From Algoriphagus sp. PAP.12 (GTDB lineage: Bacteria > Bacteroidota > Bacteroidia > Cytophagales > Cyclobacteriaceae): DNA of 64,000 nucleotides. This document shows, in pieces, positions 37,785 through 46,931 of this stretch. The translations under genes and the position numbers were made by a program. The stretch's first letter is position 1. Every line of letters starts with the position of its first letter. The stretch is taken from positions 1-64,000 of the forward strand of contig NZ_JAPPSQ010000005.1 in NCBI RefSeq assembly GCF_026652115.1, written 5' to 3'. The notes below the pieces were generated by a model, which was not told where the DNA came from, made no database searches, and worked only from the letters and a program-made list of their open reading frames with translations.

Positions 37785-38565
37785 GAACAATGAAAGTATG
37801 GATCGGATGTTTCGAGAAAAACTCGAAGATCACCAAGTAAAACCAAGTCAATTGGCTTGGGAACGCTTGGAAAACCAACTCCCTGAAAAAGAAAAGTCAA
37901 ACACCAAAATTTATTGGTGGGCTGCGGCTGCTGTTCTTTTGATTCTCTTTTCAGTAGGAACTAGCTACTGGTCTAGTGACGAAATGATTCCTGAGGAAAA
38001 CCTGGTAGCAGAATCTGTACAAACTGAATTGGTTGAACCTGAGCAAAACCGTGAATCCGTAGAAATCCCTTCTGAGGTTCAAGAAAACGAAACAGATACT
38101 CCATCAATCGAAAACGAGGAAAAGCCTCAAACTAAACCAAAAATTGAAACAGCAAAAAAACAGAACACTCAGAAAGTCATCAAGCAAGAAGAGTTTAAAG
38201 CGCCTCAAAACTTGATCGCTCAAAATGAGTCTCCGATTGAGGAACCTGTGAAGGAGGAAAAGAAAAAAGCAATCGAACCATTGATTGTAGAAAAAGAAAT
38301 TCCTGAATTGAAACCATTGGATCTGAATCAAGCTGTAGCAGCTGTAGAAACCAAGACCGAGGAAGAACCAGCCTACAAAGTGACGATCTACTCCAATGGA
38401 ATCAAAGAGGACAAAAACCTGATCGCCGGAATCGGTAAAAAGGTAAACCAGGTCGAAGGTTTTCTAGGGAAAGTAGATGAAGGCTTTGCCAATCTACAAG
38501 ATGCCAAAAGCAACCTATTCAATAACCTGACCGCCAAAAGAGAAAAAGTGGCCGACGAAGAATAA
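37777..38565 (+). CDS. Membrane anti-sigma-factor-like protein
   Basis: A 262-residue protein with one membrane segment (about residues 48-66, WWAAAAVLLILFSVG). Its cytoplasmic 45 residues contain the pattern DRMFREKLEDHQVKPSQLAWERLE, typical of Bacteroidota proteins encoded directly after ECF sigma genes. The extracytoplasmic part is low-complexity, rich in Glu, Lys and Pro, and then helical near the end. The ATG at 37777 overlaps the sigma stop by 8 bases, so the pair is translationally coupled. An anti-sigma role is inferred from context and membrane topology; no zinc (ZAS) motif is seen. Confidence 0.8.
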   Translation: MAKNNESMDRMFREKLEDHQVKPSQLAWERLENQLPEKEKSNTKIYWWAAAAVLLILFSVGTSYWSSDEMIPEENLVAESVQTELVEPEQNRESVEIPSEVQENETDTPSIENEEKPQTKPKIETAKKQNTQKVIKQEEFKAPQNLIAQNESPIEEPVKEEKKKAIEPLIVEKEIPELKPLDLNQAVAAVETKTEEEPAYKVTIYSNGIKEDKNLIAGIGKKVNQVEGFLGKVDEGFANLQDAKSNLFNNLTAKREKVADEE

Positions 38566-38600
38566 TAAAGAAATCACCAACCCATTATTTGAAAACTAAA

Positions 38601-39641
38601 ATGAAAAGATACCTGCTATTATTTTGCCTGATGGCTTTGGTACAGATGGCTTATGCCTACGAAATGCCACCTGCCATTGATCATCAAATCAATCAAGATT
38701 CTGTGGTCATTGAATTTGGGAAGAATGGAAAAGTTGTCATCCTTGTGGATAGCAAAGAAGACTTCGAAAAACTAAAATCCATGAATATCAATGATATCAT
38801 CAGATCATTGGATTTGGAAGAGAACGAAGAAACTGGAGAACTCACTATCGTTGAGGTAAAGATGAAAGACGGAAGCTCCAAGGAATTGGTAAAAGTCAGA
38901 GAGGACGGTCCAGAGACTGAAGTTCAGATCGGAAACATGAGAATCTATGTGGATGAATCAGGACCGAACACCAAGGTAAAAGTGGAGCCGGGAGGAAAGA
39001 AAAAGAACTCTGACCCACCATTTAGAACCTACTTTAATATTGACCTTGGCGTCAATAACTATCTAAGTTCTGATGGAGGTTTCCCTACCTCGGATAACCC
39101 TTACGCTGTCAAAGGTTGGGGAAGCTGGAACCTGGGATTGAACTGGATGGCAGCTCAACGTCTATCAAAAGGATTTTATTGGGACTTCGGAATTGGATTC
39201 CAGTTCTACAACTTCAAGTTTGAAAACAGAGATTTCCAAGCAGTAAGAGGTGAAGACATGGTAGAGTTTATCCAAAGAGATGATGTCAATGGGTTCAAAA
39301 GCAAAATCTCCGCATCCTATATCACTGCGATGACTATGCTTGAGTTGGACTTTGGAAAAATGAATGACAATGGTAGAAGAGGCTTGAGATTGGCAGCTGG
39401 ACCTTATGTCGGCTATCGATTGGGAGGTCAGTCCAAATATGTCTACCGTGAGTTGGGAGGCTCTGGAAGAAAGAAAGACAAGCAGGATACCGGTCTTTAC
39501 CTAGAAAATCTTCGCTATGGTCTTCGCGGTGAAATCGGAGTCGGAAGAGTAACTTTCTTTACCACCTACGACATGAACAGCCTTTTCCAAGATCAAAAAG
39601 GACCTGAATTAAACCCGATTACTTTCGGAGTTGTATTTTAA
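38601..39641 (+). CDS. Outer-membrane beta-barrel protein of the ECF operon, copy 1
   Basis: A 346-residue exported protein: signal peptide MKRYLLLFCLMALVQMAYA, an acidic domain (about 20-140, with strand-rich VVIEFGKNGKVVILVDS), then about 200 residues of amphipathic strands ending in a C-terminal Phe, as in outer-membrane barrels. I chose ATG 38601 over TTG 38589. It shares the blocks GWGSWNLGL, YNFKFE, SKISASY, GYRLGGQSKYVY and YGLRGEIGVGRVTFF with the next gene, so the two are a tandem duplication. Function unknown; likely an envelope component controlled by the sigma factor. Confidence 0.78.
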   Translation: MKRYLLLFCLMALVQMAYAYEMPPAIDHQINQDSVVIEFGKNGKVVILVDSKEDFEKLKSMNINDIIRSLDLEENEETGELTIVEVKMKDGSSKELVKVREDGPETEVQIGNMRIYVDESGPNTKVKVEPGGKKKNSDPPFRTYFNIDLGVNNYLSSDGGFPTSDNPYAVKGWGSWNLGLNWMAAQRLSKGFYWDFGIGFQFYNFKFENRDFQAVRGEDMVEFIQRDDVNGFKSKISASYITAMTMLELDFGKMNDNGRRGLRLAAGPYVGYRLGGQSKYVYRELGGSGRKKDKQDTGLYLENLRYGLRGEIGVGRVTFFTTYDMNSLFQDQKGPELNPITFGVVF

Positions 39642-39643
39642 AT

Positions 39644-39667
39644 AAAGGGGGAATTACCTCCCCCTTT
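39644..39667 (+). terminator. Hairpin between the two barrel genes (possible attenuator)
   Basis: AAAGGGGG (39644-39651) pairs with CCCCCTTT (39660-39667) across an 8-nt loop. Only CTTCTACTATTTTT follows, so termination would be partial. Confidence 0.6.
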
Positions 39668-39692
39668 CTTCTACTATTTTTACTAAACCACT

Positions 39693-40514
39693 ATGAGAAA
39701 ATTTAACTTAGCACTAGCCCTTTTCTCCCTTTTTAGCCTGGGAGTAATGGCTCAATCTACTGACAGTAGTCAAGTGGAAGGAAAAGAAAAATCCTATACT
39801 GTTTTTGGGAAATCCTGGAAAGTCATCAAATATGAAGACGGAACCAAGGTTTATGAATGGGAGGAAGATCATTCCAACAATGAGGTTCACATCAACAAAA
39901 GGTCATCCAAGTTTGAATACAATTTCTTGGAAACTGAGGTTGGAATCAATATCTACCCTAATGACAAAGGGGCTCCACAAGTCAAACCTTGGGGAAGTTG
40001 GTTTGTTTCCCTTCAATCCGTTGGAACTTGGAAGCCTAGCAAAAACTTTCACTTAAGATCTACTCTAGGTGTTAGCTGGTACAATTTCAAATTTGATGAT
40101 GAGCGTATCATTGCAGTAAAAAATCCTGATGGACTGGACTTTGTCAACTTCGATGAGCTTCCAAATGGCCCTGAAGGCACTCCTACAAAATCCAAGATTT
40201 CTGCTTCCTATGCTACCTTGACTATTGTACCAACCATCAGAACCAACAATGGAAACTTTAGAGTCGGTGCTGGTGGATATGCCGGATATCGATTGGGAGG
40301 CCGAGGTAAATATGTCTATGATGATACTAATGGAGACAAGCAAAAAAGCTATACTAAATCCAATATGTATGCTGAGAATTTCCGCTATGGCCTCCGAGGA
40401 GAAATCGGAGTGGGCGATGTGACTTTCTTCCTTAATTATGACCTAAATGATCTATTCCAACCAGGCCTAGGCCCAGAAATGCAGGCTATGAGTTTTGGTC
40501 TTCGCGTTAATTAA
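39693..40514 (+). CDS. Outer-membrane beta-barrel protein of the ECF operon, copy 2
   Basis: A 273-residue paralogue of the previous gene: signal peptide MRKFNLALALFSLFSLGVMAQ, a shorter N-terminal domain (about 22-70), then the same barrel with PWGSWFVSLQ, YNFKFDD, SKISASYATL, GYRLGGRGKYVY and YGLRGEIGVGDVTFFLNY. It lacks most of the acidic domain of copy 1. It follows the hairpin at 39644 and precedes the DUF4097 gene by 11 bases; the three were probably transcribed with the sigma factor. Confidence 0.78.
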   Translation: MRKFNLALALFSLFSLGVMAQSTDSSQVEGKEKSYTVFGKSWKVIKYEDGTKVYEWEEDHSNNEVHINKRSSKFEYNFLETEVGINIYPNDKGAPQVKPWGSWFVSLQSVGTWKPSKNFHLRSTLGVSWYNFKFDDERIIAVKNPDGLDFVNFDELPNGPEGTPTKSKISASYATLTIVPTIRTNNGNFRVGAGGYAGYRLGGRGKYVYDDTNGDKQKSYTKSNMYAENFRYGLRGEIGVGDVTFFLNYDLNDLFQPGLGPEMQAMSFGLRVN

Positions 40515-40525
40515 CACAAATCACT

Positions 40526-41455
40526 ATGAAAAAATTACTATCAAATCTTTCTTTCACATTGGCACTGGTCTTTTTCTCGACTATGGCCTTTGCTCAAAAC
40601 GTCCTTGTAGACGTCAACAAATCCTACCCAGGGATCAAAACTATAGAAGTTCAAGGCGGATGGCTGGATGTCAGCTACCAAGGCGGCAGCTCTGGAGATG
40701 TTCAGGTGGAGGCATACCTTCAATCTGAGGATGAAAATCAGGATATCATTTTTGTCACTTTGGGAGATGTTTTGAAAATCTCCTACGAGAGAAGCAACAG
40801 AAATATGTCTTGGAATACGAATAGATCCAAAGGCTGGATCAAGATTTCGGGTCCTGAAAACATGGATTTGGAAATCAAAAACAGCTCAGGAAACTTGACA
40901 GTGGACAGGGTTTCCAATGATGAAACCACATTAAAAGTAACCTCCGGCAAAATTACTGCATCTAAAATTGGAGGAGATTTGAATATCGGTGCTACCTCAG
41001 GAAATCTAAATGTAGATGGAGTTACAGGAAGTATTGACGCAGGACTGACTTCTGGAAATGCAGACATTAAGAATGTATCTGGAGATCTGGATTATCAATC
41101 TACAAGTGGGTCTTTAACTGCAGAAAATGTGGATGGAGAACTTAGCGTCAATTTGACTTCAGGAAATGCCAAATTGTATCACATTGGCCAATTGGGAAGA
41201 TTGAGATTTACATCGGGAAATATCAGAGCTGAAGATGCAGGCTTGGGACCAAACACTTCTTTCTCAGGAACCTCTGGCAATTTCAGAGTTCAAACCAACT
41301 CTGACTTGAAGGCCTATAATTTCGAATTGAAAGCTTCCTCCGGTAACCTAAAAGTAGGAGGAATTAGCACAGGAAAGACATTGGAGATCGACAACGGAGC
41401 CTCCGACACCATCAAAGGCAATATCTCCTCTGGAGGTATTACCATTGATAATTGA
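40526..41455 (+). CDS. DUF4097-family secreted beta-repeat protein
   Basis: A 309-residue exported protein with signal peptide ending MAFAQ (residue 24). From about residue 110 it consists of short repeats, typically TSGN or SSGN every 17-22 residues (SSGNLTVDR, TSGKITASK, TSGNLNVDG, TSGNADIKN, TSGSLTAEN, TSGNAKLYH), which predict a right-handed beta-helix or stacked sheets as in DUF4097/DUF2807 proteins. Such proteins accompany PspC and PadR genes in many bacteria; both are found 6-8 kb upstream. It ends the ECF-led unit, before a bidirectional terminator. Confidence 0.86.
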   Translation: MKKLLSNLSFTLALVFFSTMAFAQNVLVDVNKSYPGIKTIEVQGGWLDVSYQGGSSGDVQVEAYLQSEDENQDIIFVTLGDVLKISYERSNRNMSWNTNRSKGWIKISGPENMDLEIKNSSGNLTVDRVSNDETTLKVTSGKITASKIGGDLNIGATSGNLNVDGVTGSIDAGLTSGNADIKNVSGDLDYQSTSGSLTAENVDGELSVNLTSGNAKLYHIGQLGRLRFTSGNIRAEDAGLGPNTSFSGTSGNFRVQTNSDLKAYNFELKASSGNLKVGGISTGKTLEIDNGASDTIKGNISSGGITIDN

Positions 41456-41476
41456 CGTTTTTAGGTCTTTTTATTC

Positions 41477-41514
41477 AAAAAAATAGTCCTGGATTTTCCG
41501 GGACTATTTTTTTT
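41477..41514. terminator. Bidirectional terminator after the ECF operon
   Basis: AATAGTCC (41482-41489) pairs with GGACTATT (41501-41508). It has A residues before and T residues after (41509-41514), so it can stop transcription from both sides; the minus-strand gene ends at 41516. Confidence 0.88.
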
Positions 41515-41515
41515 A

Positions 41516-42004
41516 TCAGGAAGGTCTTGCGATGTCTTTTACGATTTCAGCATCCTCCTTATTCAGCTTAAGCAATCTCTTGATCCTGTCCGGAGTTGGT
41601 TTTGCCAAGGAATAAAAAAGCAAGGTCACGGCAAATATGACAATGTAAAAGGCACTCTTAAAAAACAACAAGCCTATCGTGCTAATCAAGGAAATTGCAA
41701 ACAGGATCAAAAACCTTTTTCTGGTAGCCTTGATATAAACATCCAACTTCAAAAAAAGCTCCTCAGCTGACTTCGCAACCTTCAGCTTATTGTGAAAAAT
41801 TAGGTATTGGCCGATCAATAAACCTACGCCTATTCCAACCAGTAAACCATGAATCAAATCTGGTAGTTTAGGAAGATTCCAATCCAGATTACCCGAATTG
41901 TAATAGAGATAAACAAAGCCAAAAAGTGGCAAACTGATCACCATCAGGATCAGCACCAACATTTCTTGACTTCTATAGGCTTTTCTTGTTTGTTCGAAAT
42001 CCAA
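41516..42004 (-). CDS. Hypothetical inner-membrane protein
   Basis: A 162-residue protein with about four membrane segments (around residues 15-35, 48-68, 98-113 and 116-133) and a basic C-terminal tail with helical PDRIKRLLKLNKEDAEIV. No known family was recognised. It lies 10 bases after the ferredoxin-NADP reductase-like gene on the same strand, so the two probably share a transcript; a functional link is unproven. Confidence 0.7.
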   Translation of the reverse strand: MDFEQTRKAYRSQEMLVLILMVISLPLFGFVYLYYNSGNLDWNLPKLPDLIHGLLVGIGVGLLIGQYLIFHNKLKVAKSAEELFLKLDVYIKATRKRFLILFAISLISTIGLLFFKSAFYIVIFAVTLLFYSLAKPTPDRIKRLLKLNKEDAEIVKDIARPS

Positions 42005-42014
42005 AATTCAAATT

Positions 42015-43121
42015 TTACTCAACGATAATTTTAACATCATCTGTCATCGGGCGGGAGACACAGCAAAGTACATAACCGGCTGCCAATTCATTTTTGCTCA
42101 AGCCCGCATCTTCATCCATTTTCACTTCTCCACTTAGCAATCTTCCTCGGCAAGAAGTACAAAGTCCACTTTGACAGCTATACGGCATATTAATTCCTGA
42201 ATCCAAGCCTGCTTCCAAAACAGTTTTGTCAGGAGTGACGGTTACGTCAAATTCCTCTCCTTCCAAAAGGATTTTCACATCTCTGGTCAAGATTCCACTA
42301 TTGATTCCAGCCAAGGCGTCTTCATGCGCCTGATGAGCGGAAGCAGAAAAGAAACTCTCGTGATGTATTCTTTCTTCAGGTACTCCTATTTCTTCCAAAA
42401 CAGACTTTGCTGTTTCCATGATTCCATCGGGACCGCAGAGGTAATAGATTTCTTCATAGCGCTGCTCATATTCCGCATTGCTCACAAATTCTCTGAAAGT
42501 ATCCTTATTCAATCTGCCTTTAGGCCCTGTCCATTCACCAGATGGTTGGCTCAGATTATGAATAACTTTCAGTCTGTCAGGATTTCCTTTTTGAAGCATA
42601 TCCAATTGCTCCTTGAAAATAATCTGCTCCTCATTTCTGCTTGAATAAATCAAGGTGATGATTGAATTGGGTTCATTCACCAAAACTGATTTCATGATCC
42701 CCATAATCGGAGTGATTCCACTACCACCTGCCACCATGATGAAATGGCGCTGATTTTTGGAATGAAAATCAGTTGTAAACTTACCCAGTGGTTTTAGAAC
42801 ATTGATGGTCTTACCGGGGAAAATATTGTCATTCAGATGATTGGAAAACAAACCACCCTCTACCCTTTTGACAGCGATTCCGGGAAAAGGATCCACAAAT
42901 GGAGAAGTACAAAGACTATAGGATCTTCTTTGCTCCTTTCCTCCCAAATCCATTACCAATGTCAGAAATTGACCTGCTTTGTATTCCAAAAAGGGTTCTG
43001 GTTGCTCAAAATATATACTGACCGTATCTGGAGTTTCTCTGATAACTTCACGGACCTTTAAGGGGATATAGGAGTTTTTGCTTTTTACCTCCTCCTTTTT
43101 CTTTTTAAAGAAATTGAACAT
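42015..43121 (-). CDS. Ferredoxin-NADP reductase-like oxidoreductase with 2Fe-2S domain (PaaE-like)
   Basis: A 368-residue electron-transfer protein in three parts: FAD-binding barrel (RRSYSLCTSP near residues 65-74), NAD(P)-binding domain (MVAGGSGITPIMGIM, YYLCGPDGIME) and a plant-type 2Fe-2S domain at the C-terminus (CQSGLCTSCRG and a fourth Cys in YVLCC). This matches class IB reductases such as PaaE, which feed electrons to oxygenases. No oxygenase is encoded nearby, so the partner is unknown. It starts at ATG 43121 with a basic MFNFFKKKKEE. It is divergent from purB. Confidence 0.9.
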   Translation of the reverse strand: MFNFFKKKKEEVKSKNSYIPLKVREVIRETPDTVSIYFEQPEPFLEYKAGQFLTLVMDLGGKEQRRSYSLCTSPFVDPFPGIAVKRVEGGLFSNHLNDNIFPGKTINVLKPLGKFTTDFHSKNQRHFIMVAGGSGITPIMGIMKSVLVNEPNSIITLIYSSRNEEQIIFKEQLDMLQKGNPDRLKVIHNLSQPSGEWTGPKGRLNKDTFREFVSNAEYEQRYEEIYYLCGPDGIMETAKSVLEEIGVPEERIHHESFFSASAHQAHEDALAGINSGILTRDVKILLEGEEFDVTVTPDKTVLEAGLDSGINMPYSCQSGLCTSCRGRLLSGEVKMDEDAGLSKNELAAGYVLCCVSRPMTDDVKIIVE

Positions 43122-43332
43122 TCGAAATGATAATTCTATGATTCGGGTGCAAAATTAATCGCTCAGAAATGATAATCGCCTTAATCTCTGAGAAATTCGA
43201 AAAGAAAAGCTGATTTTGACGAAGTATGTTTGGTATTGGACGATTATTCTCATTCTCAGGAGTTATTTTGGAAGCAAAGAGCTAAATTGCGGCTCAAAAT
43301 TTTGGAAGCCAAACCAGAAAAAAACCTAAGAA

Positions 43333-44676
43333 ATGGAATTAAATGCACTGACTGCTGTCAGCTCCGTAGATGGAAGATACGCCGGAAAAACGGCACCTTT
43401 GAGAGCCTACTTTTCAGAATTTGCCCTGATCAAATATCGGGTCCATGTCGAAGTAGAATATTTCATAGCTCTTTGTGAGTTACCTCTGCCTCAATTGAAG
43501 GACTTCAACAAAGATCTATTCCAGGATCTGAGAGCTATTGTCGGTAATTTTTCTTTGGAAGATGCTCAGACGATCAAAGAAACCGAAAAGGTCACCAACC
43601 ACGATGTCAAAGCAGTTGAATACTTCTTGAAAGAGAAGTTTGATGGATTGGGATTGGAGCAATACAAGGAGTTTATCCACTTCGGTTTGACTTCTCAGGA
43701 TATCAATAATACCTCCACCCCTCTGATGCTTAAAGAAGGTTTGGAAGAGGTAATCTATCCAGCTTTGGAAGCAGTGATCGGAAAGTTGAAAATCTATGCA
43801 GCTGATTGGAAGGACGTTTCTATGCTAGCCAAAACTCACGGTCAGCCTGCTTCTCCATCTCGCTTGGGTAAAGAAATCGAAGTGTTCATCGTTCGTTTGG
43901 AAAAACAGTTTGAATTGTTGAATCAAGTTCCTTTCTCTGCCAAATTTGGTGGAGCCACAGGAAATTTGAATGCGCATAATGTAGCTTATCCTGATATCGC
44001 CTGGAATGAATTCGCATTTACTTTTGTGGAAGAATACCTAGGATTGGAAAGAAGCTATCCTACCACCCAAATTGAGCATTACGATAACTTAGCGGCTGTT
44101 TTTGATGGCCTAAAAAGAATCAACACGGTCCTTTTAGATCTTTCCAAAGATGTATGGCAATATGTATCCATGAACTACTTCAAGCAGAAAATCAAAGCTG
44201 GTGAGATTGGTTCATCTGCCATGCCTCATAAAGTCAATCCGATTGATTTTGAAAATGCTGAAGGTAACTTGGGCATCGCAAATGCCTTGTTGGAGCATTT
44301 GGCTGCAAAACTTCCTATTTCAAGACTTCAGCGCGACTTGACAGATAGTACCGTTTTGAGAGTGATCGGAGTTCCTTTGGCTCATATGTTGATTTCTTTG
44401 GAATCTCTTCAAAAAGGATTGGGCAAATTGGAATTGAACCAAGCAGCGATTGATGCAGATTTGGAAGAAAACTGGGCTGTAGTAGCTGAAGCAATCCAAA
44501 CCATCTTGAGAAGAGAAGGTTTCCCTAAGCCTTATGAAGCATTGAAAGACCTGACCAGAACCAATGAGAAAATCACTCAAAAGTCTATTGCGACTTTCAT
44601 CGATGGACTTCCTATTTCGGATATTTTGAAAGGTGAACTAAAAGCAATCTCTCCATTTAACTATACAGGGATTTAA
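43333..44676 (+). CDS. purB: Adenylosuccinate lyase
   Basis: A 447-residue fumarase/aspartase-superfamily enzyme for two steps of purine synthesis (SAICAR to AICAR; adenylosuccinate to AMP). The signature SSAMPHKVNP is near residue 294-303; other blocks are TNHDVKAVEYF, FGLTSQDINNT and KTHGQPASPS. Cytoplasmic homotetramer by family. A TATGTTTG at 43226-43233 fits a -7 element about 100 bases before the start, but the -33 position is not convincing. A strong terminator follows. Confidence 0.97.
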   Translation: MELNALTAVSSVDGRYAGKTAPLRAYFSEFALIKYRVHVEVEYFIALCELPLPQLKDFNKDLFQDLRAIVGNFSLEDAQTIKETEKVTNHDVKAVEYFLKEKFDGLGLEQYKEFIHFGLTSQDINNTSTPLMLKEGLEEVIYPALEAVIGKLKIYAADWKDVSMLAKTHGQPASPSRLGKEIEVFIVRLEKQFELLNQVPFSAKFGGATGNLNAHNVAYPDIAWNEFAFTFVEEYLGLERSYPTTQIEHYDNLAAVFDGLKRINTVLLDLSKDVWQYVSMNYFKQKIKAGEIGSSAMPHKVNPIDFENAEGNLGIANALLEHLAAKLPISRLQRDLTDSTVLRVIGVPLAHMLISLESLQKGLGKLELNQAAIDADLEENWAVVAEAIQTILRREGFPKPYEALKDLTRTNEKITQKSIATFIDGLPISDILKGELKAISPFNYTGI

Positions 44677-44697
44677 CTTACATCCCATCACTGTTCT

Positions 44698-44738
44698 AAA
44701 GACCTTTGAGGATTGAATTCCCCAAAGGTCTTTTTTTT
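44698..44738 (+). terminator. Rho-independent terminator after purB
   Basis: An 11-bp perfect stem, AAAGACCTTTG (44698-44708) with CAAAGGTCTTT (44723-44733), and a T run to 44738. Confidence 0.92.
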
Positions 44739-44762
44739 GATAGTTTTAGGCTAAAGAATTTC

Positions 44763-45113
44763 ATGAAATCCATTGAAGAATTTTTCGATATCCAACCAGA
44801 ACCTCAAAAAAGCTGCTTTTTAGCCTTGAGAAGTATCATTCTTGAGTTTGACAGACAGGTATCTGAAACAGTGAAGTATGGAATGCCCTGTTTTGTTTTA
44901 GACTCCAAACCTTGGCTTTACCTGTGGAAAGACAAAAAATCTCAAGAGCCTTATATCCTTTTTGTTGATGGGATATCGCTAACCAACCCTCTTTTGGAAT
45001 CTGGTGACCGAGCAAAAATGAAGCATTTTCAGCTGAATTCTAATGAAGACTTTCCTGTTTCAATCATTTATGAGCTTCTGAATGAGGCTTGGGCTATTCG
45101 AGCCAAGGGTTGA
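44763..45113 (+). CDS. DUF1801 domain protein (YdhG-like)
   Basis: A 116-residue cytoplasmic protein with the DUF1801 pattern: an N-terminal helix (SIEEFFDIQPEPQKSCFLALR), the invariant-type VKYGMPCFV near residues 38-46, then alternating strands with YILFVDGI. The frame is open to 44706, but those 19 residues lie inside the purB terminator, so the ATG at 44763 is preferred. Function unknown; the fold is related to the YdhG/YdeI-like group. It is convergent with ctlX (3 bases). Confidence 0.82.
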   Translation: MKSIEEFFDIQPEPQKSCFLALRSIILEFDRQVSETVKYGMPCFVLDSKPWLYLWKDKKSQEPYILFVDGISLTNPLLESGDRAKMKHFQLNSNEDFPVSIIYELLNEAWAIRAKG

Positions 45114-45116
45114 AAG

Positions 45117-46049
45117 CTATGAAGTCTTGGGCAAAAAGATTTCAGCAATCATACACCTAGCACTTCCTCCACCTAATTTTTCTATGGTAGGAATTTGAGG
45201 ACTGATAATCGTAGTATATTTTTCTATGATTTGAATCTGCCCGACATTCAAAGAATCATATGCCGTTTGGGACATAACCGTGAATTTTTCTCCACCATCA
45301 TTGCTTACTTCCAGCATATTTCCGGCAAAATTGAACTTTTGCTTAGCCGTAATCGGAATAACTTTTTTTCCAGATGAAGTAAGACTTTGCTGGACTTTCA
45401 GCCGATCCGAGGCTTTTGTAATACTTTCCAAGCAAACCACTGCCAGATCTGTCCCTACATGCATCATCACATTGGTATGGTAAATCGGACTCAACTTCCC
45501 CTCGATCTCCTGTTGTGCCTCAAATCCGATAATTTGATACCCCAAAAGCTTTCCGACATATTCCAAGGGAAAAGGATGGGTTCTCTCTGCATAACAAGCG
45601 TAAATCACCTTCGCATCATGATCCATGACCATGCTCCCTGTTCCCTCCAGAAACTGATCATCTTGCTCAAAAAAACTTAAATCAAGAATTTCATTTACCT
45701 GAAACCCTTCATTGATTAGCTTCTCAACAATATCCTTCCTCCTTTCCAGTCTTCTGTTTGGGGAAAACATAGGATATAAAATAAGCTTTCCGTCTGGATG
45801 AGTGCTAAACCAATTATTGGGAAAGACGGCATCAGTTTTCACCGGGCTTTCTGTATCCTCCACAACCATTACTTCGACTCTTTGATCTCGCAATAAATTG
45901 ACAAAACCATCAAACTCATTCCTGGCCAAGTTTCTGATTTCCTCAGCTGATCTTTCATCCGCTTTTTGATAAAAATTATTCTTAGCTGTCTCGGAATTGA
46001 AGCCGAAATTCGCCGGTCTAACCATCAAAATCCTGGAAGTTGTCTGCAT
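45117..46049 (-). CDS. ctlX: Citrulline utilization hydrolase CtlX-like amidinotransferase-fold protein
   Basis: A 310-residue guanidino-group-modifying enzyme of the arginine deiminase superfamily. Landmarks: FPNNWFSTH near 76-84, FLEGTGSMVMDH with the catalytic Glu, the catalytic His in IYHTNVMMHVG, and the nucleophile Cys299 in GGGSARCMIAEI. NCBI-style annotation for this subgroup is CtlX, acting in citrulline use by Bacteroidota. It is cytoplasmic. It shares the minus strand with the secreted propeller-like gene 3 bases upstream, probably by position only. Confidence 0.85.
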   Translation of the reverse strand: MQTTSRILMVRPANFGFNSETAKNNFYQKADERSAEEIRNLARNEFDGFVNLLRDQRVEVMVVEDTESPVKTDAVFPNNWFSTHPDGKLILYPMFSPNRRLERRKDIVEKLINEGFQVNEILDLSFFEQDDQFLEGTGSMVMDHDAKVIYACYAERTHPFPLEYVGKLLGYQIIGFEAQQEIEGKLSPIYHTNVMMHVGTDLAVVCLESITKASDRLKVQQSLTSSGKKVIPITAKQKFNFAGNMLEVSNDGGEKFTVMSQTAYDSLNVGQIQIIEKYTTIISPQIPTIEKLGGGSARCMIAEIFLPKTS

Positions 46050-46052
46050 GAT

Positions 46053-46931
46053 TTAATGTTTGGATGAATAACGATATAAAACCGGATTGATATTGAATCT
46101 CTTTTCACTCAAGGTAAAAAAGCTCCTTCCATTAGGTGAAAAACCAATTGACTCTCCTTGCGGCTCTGGTACATAAGGAAGGCTTATGGGAGTTTCCTCC
46201 AATGCCTCAACAATGCTTTGACCACTTGCTCTTTTCCAATAATAAATAGCTAAGTAATTTTTAATCAATATCTGATCAGCCTGAAAAGAGATATCCCCTC
46301 CAACAGAAGAAGTAATCGGTAACTCAATCTCCTTGTCCAATTCAATCGCTTTATCCTTTCCAAATTTGTCCCAATTCACACTGTACAAATTGTTTTTTTT
46401 GTCTCTTTTGGAAAGGATGTAAATCTTCCCATCCTGTTTGTCCACTAGGAGCGTCTCGGCATCTCTCGCGCCTCCAGGATATTCTAACTCCATGATTTCT
46501 GGCTTTACTTCGGAAATCTCCCTTATCGATAATGGTTCTGGAATTTTATAAATAAAAACAGAAGGATGAACCGCTGCATTATCTCCAATTTCAGCAACAT
46601 AGATATAGCACTTCCCATCTGGACCTTCAGCCACGGCTATATCTTCCCAATCCCTATTTTTCACACCTTTCAGCATAATTTTACCCAACTCATTTCCTAA
46701 AGAGTCTAAAAGATAAACTGCCGGTTCTCCTCCACTATCGGTTTGAGCATAAATCAGGTTGGGATGAAGCTTGGAAAAAGCTATCCCACTGATCTCTTCC
46801 AAAATTGGATTTCTTATCGTGTCCTGAGGAACACCTTCTTCGAAATATTCTGTTGAAATCGGAAAGTCCTGGGCAGAAGCAATTGAAAAAGTAATTAAGA
46901 AAAGAAGGGAAGTCAGTTTGTTTTTCATCAT
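46053..46931 (-). CDS. Secreted beta-propeller-like hypothetical protein
   Basis: A 292-residue protein with signal peptide MMKNKLTSLLFLITFSIASA. Repeated strand patterns with IYAQTDSGG, DWEDIAVAEGPDG, CYIYVAEIGDNAA and GGARDAETLLVD suggest a beta-propeller of the esterase-like/phytase-like or SdiA-regulated type. No signature active site is seen. Met1 and Met2 are both possible starts (46931 or 46928). Function unknown; it probably lies in the periplasm. Confidence 0.72.
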   Translation of the reverse strand: MMKNKLTSLLFLITFSIASAQDFPISTEYFEEGVPQDTIRNPILEEISGIAFSKLHPNLIYAQTDSGGEPAVYLLDSLGNELGKIMLKGVKNRDWEDIAVAEGPDGKCYIYVAEIGDNAAVHPSVFIYKIPEPLSIREISEVKPEIMELEYPGGARDAETLLVDKQDGKIYILSKRDKKNNLYSVNWDKFGKDKAIELDKEIELPITSSVGGDISFQADQILIKNYLAIYYWKRASGQSIVEALEETPISLPYVPEPQGESIGFSPNGRSFFTLSEKRFNINPVLYRYSSKH

